Shown here in pieces: positions 1-8,109 of a DNA stretch of 64,000 bases. A program made the position numbers and the translations under genes. The notes below the pieces were generated by a model, which worked only from the letters and a program-made list of their open reading frames with translations, made no database searches and was not told the DNA's origin. The stretch is from Streptomyces bacillaris. GTDB taxonomy: Bacteria > Actinomycetota > Actinomycetes > Streptomycetales > Streptomycetaceae. Location of the stretch: positions 5,394,001 to 5,458,000 of the forward strand of contig NZ_CP029378.1 of the NCBI RefSeq assembly GCF_003268675.1, in the 5' to 3' direction. Every line of letters begins with the position of its first letter. Position 1 is the stretch's first letter.

Positions 1-478
1 CAAGCTCGTCGTCGCGCTCGGCTTCAGCCTGGCCGCGATGGTGCTGCTGCCGGTGGTCGCCCTGGCGGCGGGCACGGCGGCCTACGGGTGGGGGCCGCTG
101 AAACTGCCGACCGGGGGAGCGCTGGCGGCCGGGGACACCGTGCCCCGCCTCGCGCTCGTCGTCGCGTTCATCTTCGTCTCCCAGCTGGTCACGGCGGGGC
201 TGGCGTTCTGGCTCTCGACGAAGACGGACGCCCCGCTCGGCGCGGTCGGCGGCGCGGTCTTCCTCACCATCGTCGGCAATGTGCTCGACGCGGTCACGGC
301 GCTCGGCTCCTGGCGCGACTTCCTCCCCGCGCACTGGCAGTTCGCGTGGGCCGACGCGCTCCAGCCCGAACTGGAGTGGGGCGGCATGATCAAGGGAGCG
401 TCGATCTCCCTGACGTACGCCCTGATCCTGTTCGCCCTCGCCTTCCGCGGGTTCAGTCGTAAGGACATCGTGTCCTGA
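1..478 (+). CDS. ABC-2 type transporter permease, C-terminal part
   Basis: This is the 3' end of a gene that begins left of the window; the open frame already reads KLVVALGFSLAAM before the first internal methionine. The visible ~158 residues contain four to five hydrophobic stretches (VALAAGTAAYGW, LALVVAFIFVSQLVTAGLAF, GGAVFLTIVGNVLDAV, LTYALILFALAFRGF) and end in FSRKDIVS. The final stretch ending in 'F.rkDi.s' is typical of ABC-2 permease subunits such as bacitracin- or drug-exporter permeases, which form the membrane channel driven by a separate ATPase. That ATPase is presumably encoded upstream, outside the window. The substrate cannot be inferred. Confidence 0.75.
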   Translation, partial: KLVVALGFSLAAMVLLPVVALAAGTAAYGWGPLKLPTGGALAAGDTVPRLALVVAFIFVSQLVTAGLAFWLSTKTDAPLGAVGGAVFLTIVGNVLDAVTALGSWRDFLPAHWQFAWADALQPELEWGGMIKGASISLTYALILFALAFRGFSRKDIVS

Positions 479-649
479 ACCTGATGTTCCGCAGGTTTGG
501 CCGACCGCAGCCGGGCGGAGTCGACCGCAAAGTCGCTCCGCCCGGCCTCTGTTGCCGCATCGAGATGGTTCCGCAACGCTTTCGTCGACTCCGTTCGGCG
601 GGCTCGTACGTCACATTCACAGGTGTCGGAGAAAGGACTCGGCACCGTG

Positions 650-2335
650 ATGACGTGGGGGTTACGGATGCACCAGCGAAGCGGCAGGCGAACGACGGGG
701 GCACGGGCGGGGGCCTGGGCAGGGGGCCGGGCAGGCGCGGTGGCGCTTCTGCTCGCGGGCGGAATGCTGCTCACCGCATGCAGTGGTGAGGGGACGTCGG
801 AGGGCACCGCCGCCGACAAGCGCTCCGGCGCACGCCCCCCGCAGGGGACGACCGGCGGCGGGCAGCCCGCACCGGACGTCGCGGCGCCGGAACGGAACCG
901 GCCGTCCGAGGAGGGCGCCGACAAGGCCGTGCCTGACCCCGCCGCCCCCGACTACCTCTCCACCTTCGCCCTGGACGTGGACACCGCGAGCTACGGCTAC
1001 GCGCGCACCACCCTCGGCAACGGCAGGCTGCCGGACGCGGCGGACATCCGGCCCGAGGAGTTCGTCAACAGCTTCAAGCAGGGGTACGAGCGCCCGAAGG
1101 GCAACGGCTTCTCCGTCACGGTCGACGGAGCCCGGATCCCCGCCGGTTCCGGTATCTCCACCGCCTCCGGCCCCTCCGACTGGTCGCTGCTCCGCGTCGG
1201 ACTGGCGACCAAGGCGGCCCCGCCGAGCAGCGAACGGCCGCCCGCCTCGCTCACGTTCGTCGTCGACATCTCCGGCTCCATGGCCGGCCCCGGCCGTCTG
1301 GAGCTGGTCCGGAAGTCCCTGAACATCCTCACCGACGAACTCCGCGACGACGACTCCGTCTCCCTGGTCACCTTCAGCGACAAGGCCGAGACCCGGCTGC
1401 CGATGACCCGCCTCAAGGGCAACCGGAACAAGATCCGGGACGCGGTGGACGAGATGCGGCCCGCCCGCTCCACCAATGTGGAGGCGGGAATCATGCGCGG
1501 TTACGAGGAGTCGGTTAAGGGCCACCGCGAGGGCGTCAACAACCGGGTGGTGCTGCTCTCCGACGCCCTCGCCAACACCGGGGACACCAAGGCCGAGAAC
1601 ATCCTGGAGCGGATCGACTCCGCCCGCCGCGAGTACGGCATCACGCTCTTCGGCGTCGGCGTCGGCAGCGAGTACGGCGACGCGTTCATGGAGCGGCTCA
1701 CCAACAAGGGCGACGGCCACACCACGTACGTCGGTGACGAGGAGCAGGCCCGCAAGGTCTTCGTCGACCAGCTCCCCGCCCACATCCAGCTTCGGGCGCG
1801 CGACGCCAAGGCCCAGGTGGCGTTCGACCGGAAGACCGTGAAGCAGTTCCGGCTGATCGGCTACGAGAACCGCAAGGTCGCCGACGAGGACTTCCGCGAC
1901 GACAGCGTCGACGGCGGCGAGGTCGGCCCCGGCCACACGGTGACCGCGCTCTATGCCGTACGGCTGCGCGAAGGGGCGTCCGGGGAGGTGGCCAAGGCGA
2001 CCGTCCGCTGGCTCGACCCCGAGACCCGCAAGGCGTACGAGGAGAGCGGCACGGTGCGGACCGGGGCGATCGAGGGCACGCTGTGGGGCGCCGCCCCGCA
2101 GCGGCTCCAGGTGGCCGCCGTCGCCGCCTACTTCGCCGACACCCTGCGCGGCGGCGACCTGCCCGGCACCCCCGCACTCCGCGACCTGACTTCCCGTGCC
2201 AAGAAGCTGGCGGCCGAGACCGACGACGACTCCGTACGGAAGCTGGCGACGGCGATCGGCCAGGCGGAGGCGCTCCGGAACGGCAGGGCTCCGGAGGACG
2301 AGGGAGGCGACGGGGGCGAGGGGGAGATCGGCTGA
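650..2335 (+). CDS. VWA-domain lipoprotein (YfbK/DUF3520 type)
   Basis: Predicted extracytoplasmic lipoprotein of about 561 residues. A twin-basic N-terminus and hydrophobic stretch lead to the lipobox LLTAC, with the lipidated Cys near residue 44. A Pro/Gly-rich linker follows, then a VWA N-terminal region (YLSTFALDVDTASYGYART), the VWA domain with the metal-binding MIDAS motif DISGSM near residue 205, and a C-terminal DUF3520-like region (AAPQRLQVAAVAAYFADTLR). The domain order matches the YfbK family, whose function is poorly defined. VWA domains generally bind protein partners through a divalent metal. The ATG at 650 (or GTG at 647) follows GGAGAAAGGA at a sensible distance. The frame stays open upstream to 497, but those extra residues would precede the signal peptide and are unlikely to be translated. 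Confidence 0.88.
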   Translation: MTWGLRMHQRSGRRTTGARAGAWAGGRAGAVALLLAGGMLLTACSGEGTSEGTAADKRSGARPPQGTTGGGQPAPDVAAPERNRPSEEGADKAVPDPAAPDYLSTFALDVDTASYGYARTTLGNGRLPDAADIRPEEFVNSFKQGYERPKGNGFSVTVDGARIPAGSGISTASGPSDWSLLRVGLATKAAPPSSERPPASLTFVVDISGSMAGPGRLELVRKSLNILTDELRDDDSVSLVTFSDKAETRLPMTRLKGNRNKIRDAVDEMRPARSTNVEAGIMRGYEESVKGHREGVNNRVVLLSDALANTGDTKAENILERIDSARREYGITLFGVGVGSEYGDAFMERLTNKGDGHTTYVGDEEQARKVFVDQLPAHIQLRARDAKAQVAFDRKTVKQFRLIGYENRKVADEDFRDDSVDGGEVGPGHTVTALYAVRLREGASGEVAKATVRWLDPETRKAYEESGTVRTGAIEGTLWGAAPQRLQVAAVAAYFADTLRGGDLPGTPALRDLTSRAKKLAAETDDDSVRKLATAIGQAEALRNGRAPEDEGGDGGEGEIG

Positions 2336-2519
2336 GCCGGTAACTCACCGGGCCGGTGGGGGCGTTCGTGCGACCGTACGGAACGCGACCGTACGGAACA
2401 CGACTGTGGCGGGACGCGACCGTACGGAATGCGGCTGTACGAGGTCCGGCTGCGGGGGCATACGGTCGCGCCAAGTTCGTCTGTGCGAAATGCGTCTGTG
2501 CGAAAACCCGTTGCCGGTC
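2336..2519. repeat. Intergenic cluster of short 'gcgaccgtacggaa' repeats
   Basis: The gap between the VWA lipoprotein gene and the DUF1772-like gene carries at least three near-identical copies of gcgaccgtacggaa (about 2370, 2385 and 2416), followed by degraded relatives such as gcggctgtacgaggt and two copies of ctgtgcgaaa. The core ccgtacgg is palindromic. The function is unknown. It could be a run of weak operator-like sites or simple slippage expansion. No other gene is seen here. Confidence 0.6.
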
Positions 2520-2987
2520 ATGATGGCCGCCATGACCTCCCTGCTCCTGGTGCTCTCCGTGATCGTGACCGGCCTCTACGCGGGCTTCATGCTGGCGTTC
2601 CTGATCGCGGTCATGCCCGGCCTGGCCGAACTGCCGGATCAGCAGTTCACGGCGGCGATGCGGAAGTTCAACGAGAAGGTCCCGGGGCCCGCCTTCCTCG
2701 TCCTCTTCCTCGCCGTGGTCGCCCTGCCCGCCGCCGCGCTCCTCACCGGGCTCGGTGAGCACGACGAGGTGGCGGGCCCCGCGCTCGCAGGGGCGCTCGT
2801 CTGTGTGGTCGCCGGCCACCTGGTCACGATCGCCGGGAACATCCCGCTCAACAACGCGCTCGCGAAGTCGGCGGGCGGCGACGACACCGCCGCCCGTAAG
2901 GCCTTCGAACCCCGCTGGAACACCTTCCACCAGGTCCGCACCGCGTTCGTGCTGGTGGCCTGCGCCCTGCTGGCCATCGCGCTGTGA
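2520..2987 (+). CDS. DUF1772-like small membrane protein
   Basis: A 155-residue integral membrane protein with four hydrophobic helices: LLLVLSVIVTGLYAGFMLAF, FLVLFLAVVALPAAALL, LAGALVCVVAGHLVTIAG and TAFVLVACALLAIAL. The motif IAGNIPLNNALAK followed by a WNTFHQVRT segment is characteristic of the DUF1772/anthrone-oxygenase-like family, most of whose members have no known biochemical role. The ATG at 2520 (second ATG at 2523) is the first start that gives a proper first helix. No strong ribosome-binding site precedes it, so the exact start is uncertain. The gene converges on the amidase gene, leaving only 18 bases between their stops. Confidence 0.75.
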   Translation: MMAAMTSLLLVLSVIVTGLYAGFMLAFLIAVMPGLAELPDQQFTAAMRKFNEKVPGPAFLVLFLAVVALPAAALLTGLGEHDEVAGPALAGALVCVVAGHLVTIAGNIPLNNALAKSAGGDDTAARKAFEPRWNTFHQVRTAFVLVACALLAIAL

Positions 2988-3005
2988 ACGACCCGTCGGC
3001 CCGGC

Positions 3006-3878
3006 TCACACGTTGGGCACCTTGAGCCGGTCCCAGCTGGTCCTGCCCGGGATGCCGTCCGCGTCGGTGCCCGTGTAGCCGAGCTTGCGCTGCCAGGCCG
3101 CGTACGAGTTCCGGTCGGCGGTCGACCAGGAGGGGCCGGGGCCCACGGTGTAGCGGCCGCAGCCCTCGGCCACCAGGCGCCTGCCCATCGCGGTGATGAC
3201 CGGGCTGTTGCGGCCCACCGTGAAGAACGAGGCTCCCGGGAACGGCTCGTACGTCGGTCTCGGCGGCCGGGAGGGTCCGTCCGGCGCGCCGCCCAGCCGC
3301 TTCCCGATCCTGGTGCGCATCGAACTCATGGTGAAGCCGCGCGGGTCGACCTTGCCCGGCTGCCACTCCAGGTGCCCGATCACCGACCGCTCGCCCCAGC
3401 CGTGCGCCCGGCAGACGGCTGCGGCGGCGCGCTCGATCGCCAGCAGCTGGGCGGCGGGCCAGGGGTCCTTCCCGTCCCCGAGGTTGACGCACTCGAAGCC
3501 GTAGAAGTACCGGTTGCCGTCGGTGTTGGCCTCGTTGTCCGGCGGCAGGGCCTTCTCCGCGATGACGGCACGGAGCACGTCGTCGTCGCCGAGCCCGGCG
3601 TGGTTGGCGCGCCCGTTCCCCACGAGATGGACGGTCCCGTCCTTGGCGATGACCCCGTGGCAGAGGGGGCCGGGGAGGGCGGAGTGGCCGTTGTAGCAGA
3701 GCTCGACCGAGGACGCGGTGCCCGAGGTGACGGTGTGGTGGATCATGACGCCGTGCGTCGGGCCCCAGGGCCCCTTGTGATTCCGGTTGTTGGTTCGCCA
3801 GCTCCGGTGCTCGACGACCTGAAGGCCTTCGTCGCGGAGGGCTTTGAGCAGCTTGTCGGCGGACAGTGGCGTCGCCAT
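3006..3878 (-). CDS. N-acetylmuramoyl-L-alanine amidase (Amidase_2/PGRP fold)
   Basis: A 290-residue peptidoglycan hydrolase that cleaves the bond between N-acetylmuramic acid and L-alanine. The N-terminal two thirds is an Amidase_2/PGRP domain: MIHHTVTSG near residue 45 supplies a zinc-binding His, RANHAGLG is the conserved substrate-groove loop, and IGHLEWQPGKVDP near residue 165 supplies the second zinc His plus the catalytic region. The C-terminal ~75 residues (NSYAAWQRKLGYTGTDADG) look like a peptidoglycan-binding (PG_binding_1-type) repeat. No signal peptide is seen, so it resembles phage endolysins and the cytoplasmic-looking amidases common in Streptomyces. It is monocistronic, with no other phage gene nearby. 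Confidence 0.88.
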   Translation of the reverse strand: MATPLSADKLLKALRDEGLQVVEHRSWRTNNRNHKGPWGPTHGVMIHHTVTSGTASSVELCYNGHSALPGPLCHGVIAKDGTVHLVGNGRANHAGLGDDDVLRAVIAEKALPPDNEANTDGNRYFYGFECVNLGDGKDPWPAAQLLAIERAAAAVCRAHGWGERSVIGHLEWQPGKVDPRGFTMSSMRTRIGKRLGGAPDGPSRPPRPTYEPFPGASFFTVGRNSPVITAMGRRLVAEGCGRYTVGPGPSWSTADRNSYAAWQRKLGYTGTDADGIPGRTSWDRLKVPNV

Positions 3879-4357
3879 CGTGGCGCTCCTTTCCCGGCGG
3901 TGCAGGTGTTCGCAGGGATGTACGGGGGGTGTGCGGGAAATGTTCGAGGGGCGGCGGGCAGGACGGGGTGTCGGACGGCACGCCGAAGTGGCGCTCGCCC
4001 GAACGGGTTTGCGGAGAGGTGGGGGGCGCCCTGTGGCGGATTCCGCCTACGGGCCGTACAGGATCGATTTGCCCGTTCTTGCGCGGCCCTGAACGTCGTC
4101 CCTTACCGAACGTTTCGTCGGCCCGCCACCCTTGTGCGACGGATTCCGCTTAGGGAGGCACGGAGGACGGCTGGGGCGGAAGTGCCGACGCCGGGGCGGG
4201 GGCGGGGACGTCCGGTGCCGGGACGGGGGCGGAACTTCCGGCGGGGTGGGGCGGAGGTTCCGGCGCCGGGTGGGCGCGGGGAAAGGCGGCGCGCGCCCGG
4301 GGGTACGTACTCCCGTCGGCGTATGCGCCCGGCGCCCCCGGCTCCTACCGTGAAGGG
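3879..4357. other. 479-bp divergent intergenic region
   Basis: Lies between the divergently transcribed amidase and histidine kinase genes. It must hold both promoters. From 4170 to 4300 it is a very G-rich low-complexity stretch built on ggcggggg and gacgggggc. The only ordered site seen is the TACtCCcgtcGGcGTA element at 4308-4323 just upstream of the kinase. No credible gene is present on either strand. Confidence 0.5.
4308..4323 (+). promoter_or_regulatory. Imperfect inverted repeat TACtCC-N4-GGcGTA upstream of the kinase
   Basis: The sequence TACTCCCGTCGGCGTA sits 34 bases before the kinase start. It resembles the perfect repeat GTACTCC-N4-GGAGTAC in front of the ABC ATPase gene of the same locus (6321-6338). 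The two sites are plausible operators for the locus' own NarL-type regulator (inference). Confidence 0.5.
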
Positions 4358-5527
4358 GTGACGACCTTCGACCGCCTCGCCGCCCGGGCGCGCGCCCTGC
4401 CGCCGCTCGCCGCGGATCTGCTGGTGGTGGCGGTGGTGGGCCTGTTCACCGCGCCCGACCTGGCGGTGAACGACCCCGGCTACCGGCAGGCCGACGCGCT
4501 CAGCTGGGCCCTGTTCGCCGTCTCGCTGGCGGCACTGGCCGTCCGCCGCCGCCGGCCCGTTCCGGTGGCGTGTGTGACCGGGGCCGCGTGCGCCGGATGG
4601 GCGCTGTACGGGCACATCGGTGAGCTGCTGAACCTGCCCGTCATCGTGGCGCTGTACACGGTGGCCGTCCTCGGTGACCGCCGCCGCACCCTGTGGACCG
4701 GGGTGACGGCCGCGGTCGTCTCGGGGGTGGTTGCCCTGATCGTGGGCCGGGACGTGGTCAACCCGCAGGGTCTGCCGGTGCTGGAGATGATCTGGCCGCT
4801 GGTCCCGCTGCTGCTGGGCGAGGCGGTACGGACCCGGCGGGAGCTGCTCGCGGAGTACGCGGCCCGGGCCGAGCGGGCGGAGGCGGAACGGGAGCGGGAG
4901 GCCGCTCGCCGGGTCCGCCAGGAGCGGGTGCGGGTCGCCCGGGAGATCCACGACATCCTCGCCCACACGGTGTCCGCGATGACCGTGCAGGCCGGGGTGG
5001 CGCTCGATGCGCTGGACACGGCCCCGGAGGTGTCGCGCCGCGCGATGACCCAGGTGCGCGCCTCCGGGAAGGAGGCCGTACGGGAGCTGCGCGCCACCCT
5101 GTCCGTCCTGCGCGAGACCGAGCCCACCGCCCCGGCGCCCCGCCTGGACGAGCTGCCCGGGCTGCTGGAGGGGGTCGAGGCGGGCGGCGTACGGGTCACA
5201 CTGCGCCGGGAGCCGTCGGGCGGGGCGTACCCGGGGGTCGTCGAGACGACCGCGTACCGCATCGTGCAGGAGGCGCTGACCAACGTGGTGAAGCACTCCG
5301 GGGCCGAGCGGGTCGCGCTCTCGCTGACCGGCGCGGACACCCGCCTGGAGATCGAGATCGTGGACGACGGCCCCCCTCGCCCCGAGCCCGCCACCGGCGA
5401 GGGCTACGGGCTGATCGGCATGCGGGAGCGGGTGCTGGCGGTGGGCGGGACGCTCACGTACGGCCCGGTGCCGGGCGGCGGCTTCCGCGTCCACGCGGTA
5501 CTGCCGACGGGGGGAGCGTCCTCATGA
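4358..5527 (+). CDS. Two-component sensor histidine kinase (NarL-partner, HisKA_3)
   Basis: A 389-residue membrane sensor kinase that autophosphorylates on His and passes phosphate to the adjacent regulator. Residues 15-165 hold about five hydrophobic segments (for example ADLLVVAVVGLFTAPDLAV and PLVPLLLG). An Arg/Glu-rich coiled linker comes next, then the HisKA_3 box REIHDILAHTVSAM with the phospho-acceptor His near 198. The HATPase domain has VQEALTNVVKHSGA (N box), VDDGPP and GYGLIGMRERV (G box). The GTG start follows GAAGG closely. The stop overlaps the ATG of the bridging small ORF (ATGA, 5524-5527). The locus (kinase, regulator, ABC exporter) has the layout of drug- or peptide-stress response systems. 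Confidence 0.93.
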   Translation: MTTFDRLAARARALPPLAADLLVVAVVGLFTAPDLAVNDPGYRQADALSWALFAVSLAALAVRRRRPVPVACVTGAACAGWALYGHIGELLNLPVIVALYTVAVLGDRRRTLWTGVTAAVVSGVVALIVGRDVVNPQGLPVLEMIWPLVPLLLGEAVRTRRELLAEYAARAERAEAEREREAARRVRQERVRVAREIHDILAHTVSAMTVQAGVALDALDTAPEVSRRAMTQVRASGKEAVRELRATLSVLRETEPTAPAPRLDELPGLLEGVEAGGVRVTLRREPSGGAYPGVVETTAYRIVQEALTNVVKHSGAERVALSLTGADTRLEIEIVDDGPPRPEPATGEGYGLIGMRERVLAVGGTLTYGPVPGGGFRVHAVLPTGGASS

Positions 5528-5612
5528 CGGCTGCGTCCGAGGGAGGGAGCGTCCTCATGACGGTTACGTCCGACGGAGGGAACGCCCCCATGACGGCACG
5601 GCGCACCGAAGG
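5510..5612 (+). repeat. 33-bp tandem repeats spanning the kinase/regulator junction
   Basis: Three copies of a 33-bp unit of the form ggagggagcgtcctcATGACGG, each carrying its own Shine-Dalgarno-like purine run and ATG (ATGs at 5524, 5557 and 5590). Because 33 is a multiple of three, the copies stay in one reading frame. The unit resembles a stop/start coupling junction that has been duplicated in tandem. Confidence 0.8.
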
Positions 5613-5628
5613 GAGGGCGAGGCCGTGA
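5524..5628 (+). CDS. 34-residue repeat peptide bridging kinase and regulator genes
   Basis: This tiny ORF exactly fills the gap in the two-component operon. Its ATG overlaps the kinase stop as ATGA (5524-5527), and its TGA overlaps the regulator's GTG as GTGA (5625-5628). It encodes three 11-residue repeats (MTAASEGGSVL, MTVTSDGGNAP, MTARRTEGRARP), each beginning at an ATG preceded by GGAGGGA-like sequence. It may be translated only as a relay that carries ribosomes from kinase to regulator, or it may be a by-product of tandem duplication of the coupling junction. No family is recognised and no peptide function is claimed. Confidence 0.55.
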   Translation: MTAASEGGSVLMTVTSDGGNAPMTARRTEGRARP

Positions 5629-6293
5629 CCGTACGCGTGGTCCTCGCCGATGATCAGACCGTCGTACGGGCCGGATTCCGCGCCCTGCTCGACCTCACCG
5701 ACGACCTGGTGGTGGTCGCGGAGGCGGCCGACGGCGCCCGCGCGGTGGAGGCGGTCCGCACGACCCGCCCGGACGTGGTCCTGATGGACATCCGGATGCC
5801 CGGCGTCGACGGCCTGGAGGCCACCCGCCGGATCGCCGGGGACCGCTCGCTGGACGGGGTCCGGGTGGTCATGCTGACCACGTACCGGGTCGACGCGTAC
5901 GTCTTCGAGGCCCTGCGCCACGGAGCCGCGGGCTTCCTGCTCAAGGACATCGAGCCGGACGACCTGCGCGCCGCGATCCGCACGGTGGCCGAGGGGCGCG
6001 GCCTGCTCGACCCGGCCGTCACCCGCCGGGTGATCGAGGAGTTCGCCCGGCTGAAGGCCCCCGAGGCGGCGGGCGCCGAACGGCTCGCGGTCCTCACCGG
6101 CCGGGAGCGCGAGGTGATGGCGCTGGTCGCCGCCGGGCTGTCCAACGAGGAGATCGGCCGTGCACTGATCATGAGCCCGCTGACGGCGAAGACCCACGTC
6201 AGCCGGACGATGACGAAGCTGGGTGCCCGGGACCGGGCCCAGCTGGTGGTGCTGGCGTACGAAACGGGCCTGGTGAGACCGGGCGAGCACTGA
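5625..6293 (+). CDS. NarL/FixJ-family response regulator
   Basis: A 222-residue transcription regulator and partner of the upstream kinase. The receiver domain shows the acidic pocket (LADDQ), the phospho-acceptor Asp in VVLMDIRMPGVDG near residue 54, the Thr switch in MLTTYR and the Lys in FLLKDI. The C-terminal LuxR-type helix-turn-helix is LTGREREVMALVAAGLSNEE followed by IGRALIMSPLTAKTHV. The GTG start (5625) overlaps the stop of the small bridging ORF. It probably controls the downstream ABC genes, and the inverted repeat at 6321-6338 is the obvious candidate binding site. Confidence 0.94.
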   Translation: MTVRVVLADDQTVVRAGFRALLDLTDDLVVVAEAADGARAVEAVRTTRPDVVLMDIRMPGVDGLEATRRIAGDRSLDGVRVVMLTTYRVDAYVFEALRHGAAGFLLKDIEPDDLRAAIRTVAEGRGLLDPAVTRRVIEEFARLKAPEAAGAERLAVLTGREREVMALVAAGLSNEEIGRALIMSPLTAKTHVSRTMTKLGARDRAQLVVLAYETGLVRPGEH

Positions 6294-6320
6294 GAGAAGC
6301 GGGACGGGGAGAAACGGTTC

Positions 6321-6338
6321 GTACTCCACCGGGAGTAC
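6321..6338 (+). promoter_or_regulatory. Perfect inverted repeat GTACTCC-N4-GGAGTAC before the ABC exporter
   Basis: The 7-bp arms are exact and separated by ACCG. The site lies 57 bases before the ATPase start, between regulator and exporter genes. A related imperfect site precedes the kinase. Position and symmetry fit an operator for the dimeric NarL-type regulator; this is inference from sequence only. Confidence 0.6.
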
Positions 6339-6394
6339 CCCCCGACTCCCATCGAGGGATTCGCCCACCGCGCCCCGCTCGTAGCGTCGGCCGC

Positions 6395-7327
6395 ATGATC
6401 GAAGCAACGGAACTCACCAAACGCTACGGCGAGCGGACCGCCGTCGACCGGCTCTCGTTCACCGTCCGCCCCGGCCGGGTGACCGGTTTCCTCGGCCCGA
6501 ACGGTGCCGGGAAGTCGACCACCATGCGGCTGATCCTGGGCCTGGACTCCCCGACCGGGGGACGGGTCACCGTAGGCGGCAAGGCCTACCGCGACCTGCC
6601 CGTACCGCTCCGCGAGGCCGGCTCGCTGCTCGACGCCAAGAGCGTCCACGGCGGCCGCTCGGCCTACCACCACCTGGCCGGGCTCGCCGCGAGCAACGGC
6701 CTCCCGCGCCGCCGCGTCGACGAGGTGCTCGACCTGGTCGGCCTGCCCGCCGCGACGGCCCGCAGACGCACCAAGGGCTTCTCGCTCGGCATGGGCCAGC
6801 GCCTGGGCATCGCGGCGGCGCTCATCGGGGACCCGGAGGTGCTGATCCTCGACGAACCGGTCAACGGACTGGACACCGAGGGCATCCGCTGGATCCGGGA
6901 GCTGATGAAGTCCCTGGCGGCCCAGGGCCGTACGGTCTTCCTCTCCAGCCACCTCATGAGCGAGATGGAGCTGACCGCCGACCACCTCATCGTGATCGGC
7001 CAGGGCCGGCTCATCGCGGACACCACCATGCGCGACTTCATCGAGACCAACTCCCGCGCCCATACGCTCGTACGCTCCCCCGAACCGGACCGGCTCCGCG
7101 CGCTGCTGGAAGCGGCGGGCGCCCGGGTCCGGCTGGACGCCACGGGCGGCTGGCGGGTGGACGGCCCGGACGCGGCCACGATCGGGAACCTGGCCCGCGA
7201 CCACGGGCTCGCCCTCCACGAACTCACTTCCACGCACTCCTCGTTGGAGGAGGTCTACACGGCGCTGTCGCAGTCGTCGGTGGAGTACCGCACCTCTGTC
7301 CAGAACCGGAAGGATCCAGTCCGATGA
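6395..7327 (+). CDS. ABC exporter ATP-binding protein
   Basis: A 310-residue ATPase that powers the adjacent permease. Motifs in order are Walker A GPNGAGKST (near residue 36), Q-loop region, signature FSLGMGQRL, Walker B VLILDEPVNGLD and H-loop SSHLMSE. The C-terminal ~80 residues (THSSLEEVYTALS) form the accessory tail seen in DrrA-, CcmA- and BcrA-like exporters. The stop overlaps the permease ATG (ATGA, 7324-7327), so the two are co-translated. Placement behind a two-component system suggests induced efflux of an antibiotic, peptide or lipid-like compound; the substrate is not inferable. Confidence 0.94.
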   Translation: MIEATELTKRYGERTAVDRLSFTVRPGRVTGFLGPNGAGKSTTMRLILGLDSPTGGRVTVGGKAYRDLPVPLREAGSLLDAKSVHGGRSAYHHLAGLAASNGLPRRRVDEVLDLVGLPAATARRRTKGFSLGMGQRLGIAAALIGDPEVLILDEPVNGLDTEGIRWIRELMKSLAAQGRTVFLSSHLMSEMELTADHLIVIGQGRLIADTTMRDFIETNSRAHTLVRSPEPDRLRALLEAAGARVRLDATGGWRVDGPDAATIGNLARDHGLALHELTSTHSSLEEVYTALSQSSVEYRTSVQNRKDPVR

Positions 7328-8109
7328 CAACGACGACGACACCGACGGCGACACCGACGACCCCGGCTCTCGCGTCCCAGGCCCTGTCCTACGAGTGGAT
7401 CAAGTTCCGCAGCGTGCGCTCGACGGTGTGGACGACGGCGGCGACCGTCGCACTTCCCGTCCTGGGCGCGGTGTTCGTGGCGGCCACCGGCAGCCTGCAA
7501 CCCGACGACACGGTCCTCGGCGGCAGCCTCACGCTCTCCGTCGTCGCCCAGATGCTGGCGGCGGTGGTGGGGGCGCTGGTGGTCACGGGGGAGTACAGCA
7601 GCGGCACGATCCGTACGACGTTCGCCGCGGTCCCCCGCCGAGGCACGGTGCTCGCGGCGAAGGCGGCCCTGGTGGCGGCCGTGATGTATGTCCTGGCCCT
7701 GCTCTCCTGCTCGGCCGCGTACGTCGTCGGGAGCGCGATGCTGCCGGACGGCCGCTACGCCCAGGGGGAGCCGCTACCGGCCCTGTTCGGCATCGCCGCG
7801 TCCTTCGCGGTGGCGGCGGTGCTCGGCCTCGCGGTCGGCACCCTCGTACGCCACTCGGCGGGCGCGGTCACCACGGTGATCGGCGTCCTGCTCCTGCCGT
7901 CCCTCTTCGGCCCGCTCTTCGGAGACGCCGAACGCTGGATTGCCGGCCTCTCCCCGACGGCGGCCCTGGAGAAGCTCACCCAGACCTCGGACGCCACCGC
8001 CGACACGGTGGGCAGCCTGGGCCCCTGGCCCTCCCTGCTCCTGGTCACAGCCTGCACGACGGCCCTCACCCTGGCCGCCCTGCTCCTGCTCCGACGGCGG
8101 GACGCGTGA
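7324..8109 (+). CDS. ABC exporter permease
   Basis: A 261-residue ABC-2 type membrane subunit. After a Thr-rich N-terminus (TTTTPTATPTTPALAS) the soluble start LSYEWIKFRSVRSTVWTT leads into about six transmembrane helices, including VAQMLAAVVGALVVTGEYSS, AALVAAVMYVLALLSCSAAY and TTVIGVLLLPSLFGPLFG. The protein ends in a short basic tail (LLLRRRDA). It is co-translated with the ATPase gene and is the last gene of the two-component/ABC unit. Base composition drops sharply just after its stop. Confidence 0.92.
   Translation: MTTTTTPTATPTTPALASQALSYEWIKFRSVRSTVWTTAATVALPVLGAVFVAATGSLQPDDTVLGGSLTLSVVAQMLAAVVGALVVTGEYSSGTIRTTFAAVPRRGTVLAAKAALVAAVMYVLALLSCSAAYVVGSAMLPDGRYAQGEPLPALFGIAASFAVAAVLGLAVGTLVRHSAGAVTTVIGVLLLPSLFGPLFGDAERWIAGLSPTAALEKLTQTSDATADTVGSLGPWPSLLLVTACTTALTLAALLLLRRRDA

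Noticed and set aside
3006..3878. Prophage endolysin and therefore a prophage remnant
   Set aside because: The amidase lacks a signal peptide like endolysins, but no holin, portal, tail or integrase gene is nearby; it stands alone.
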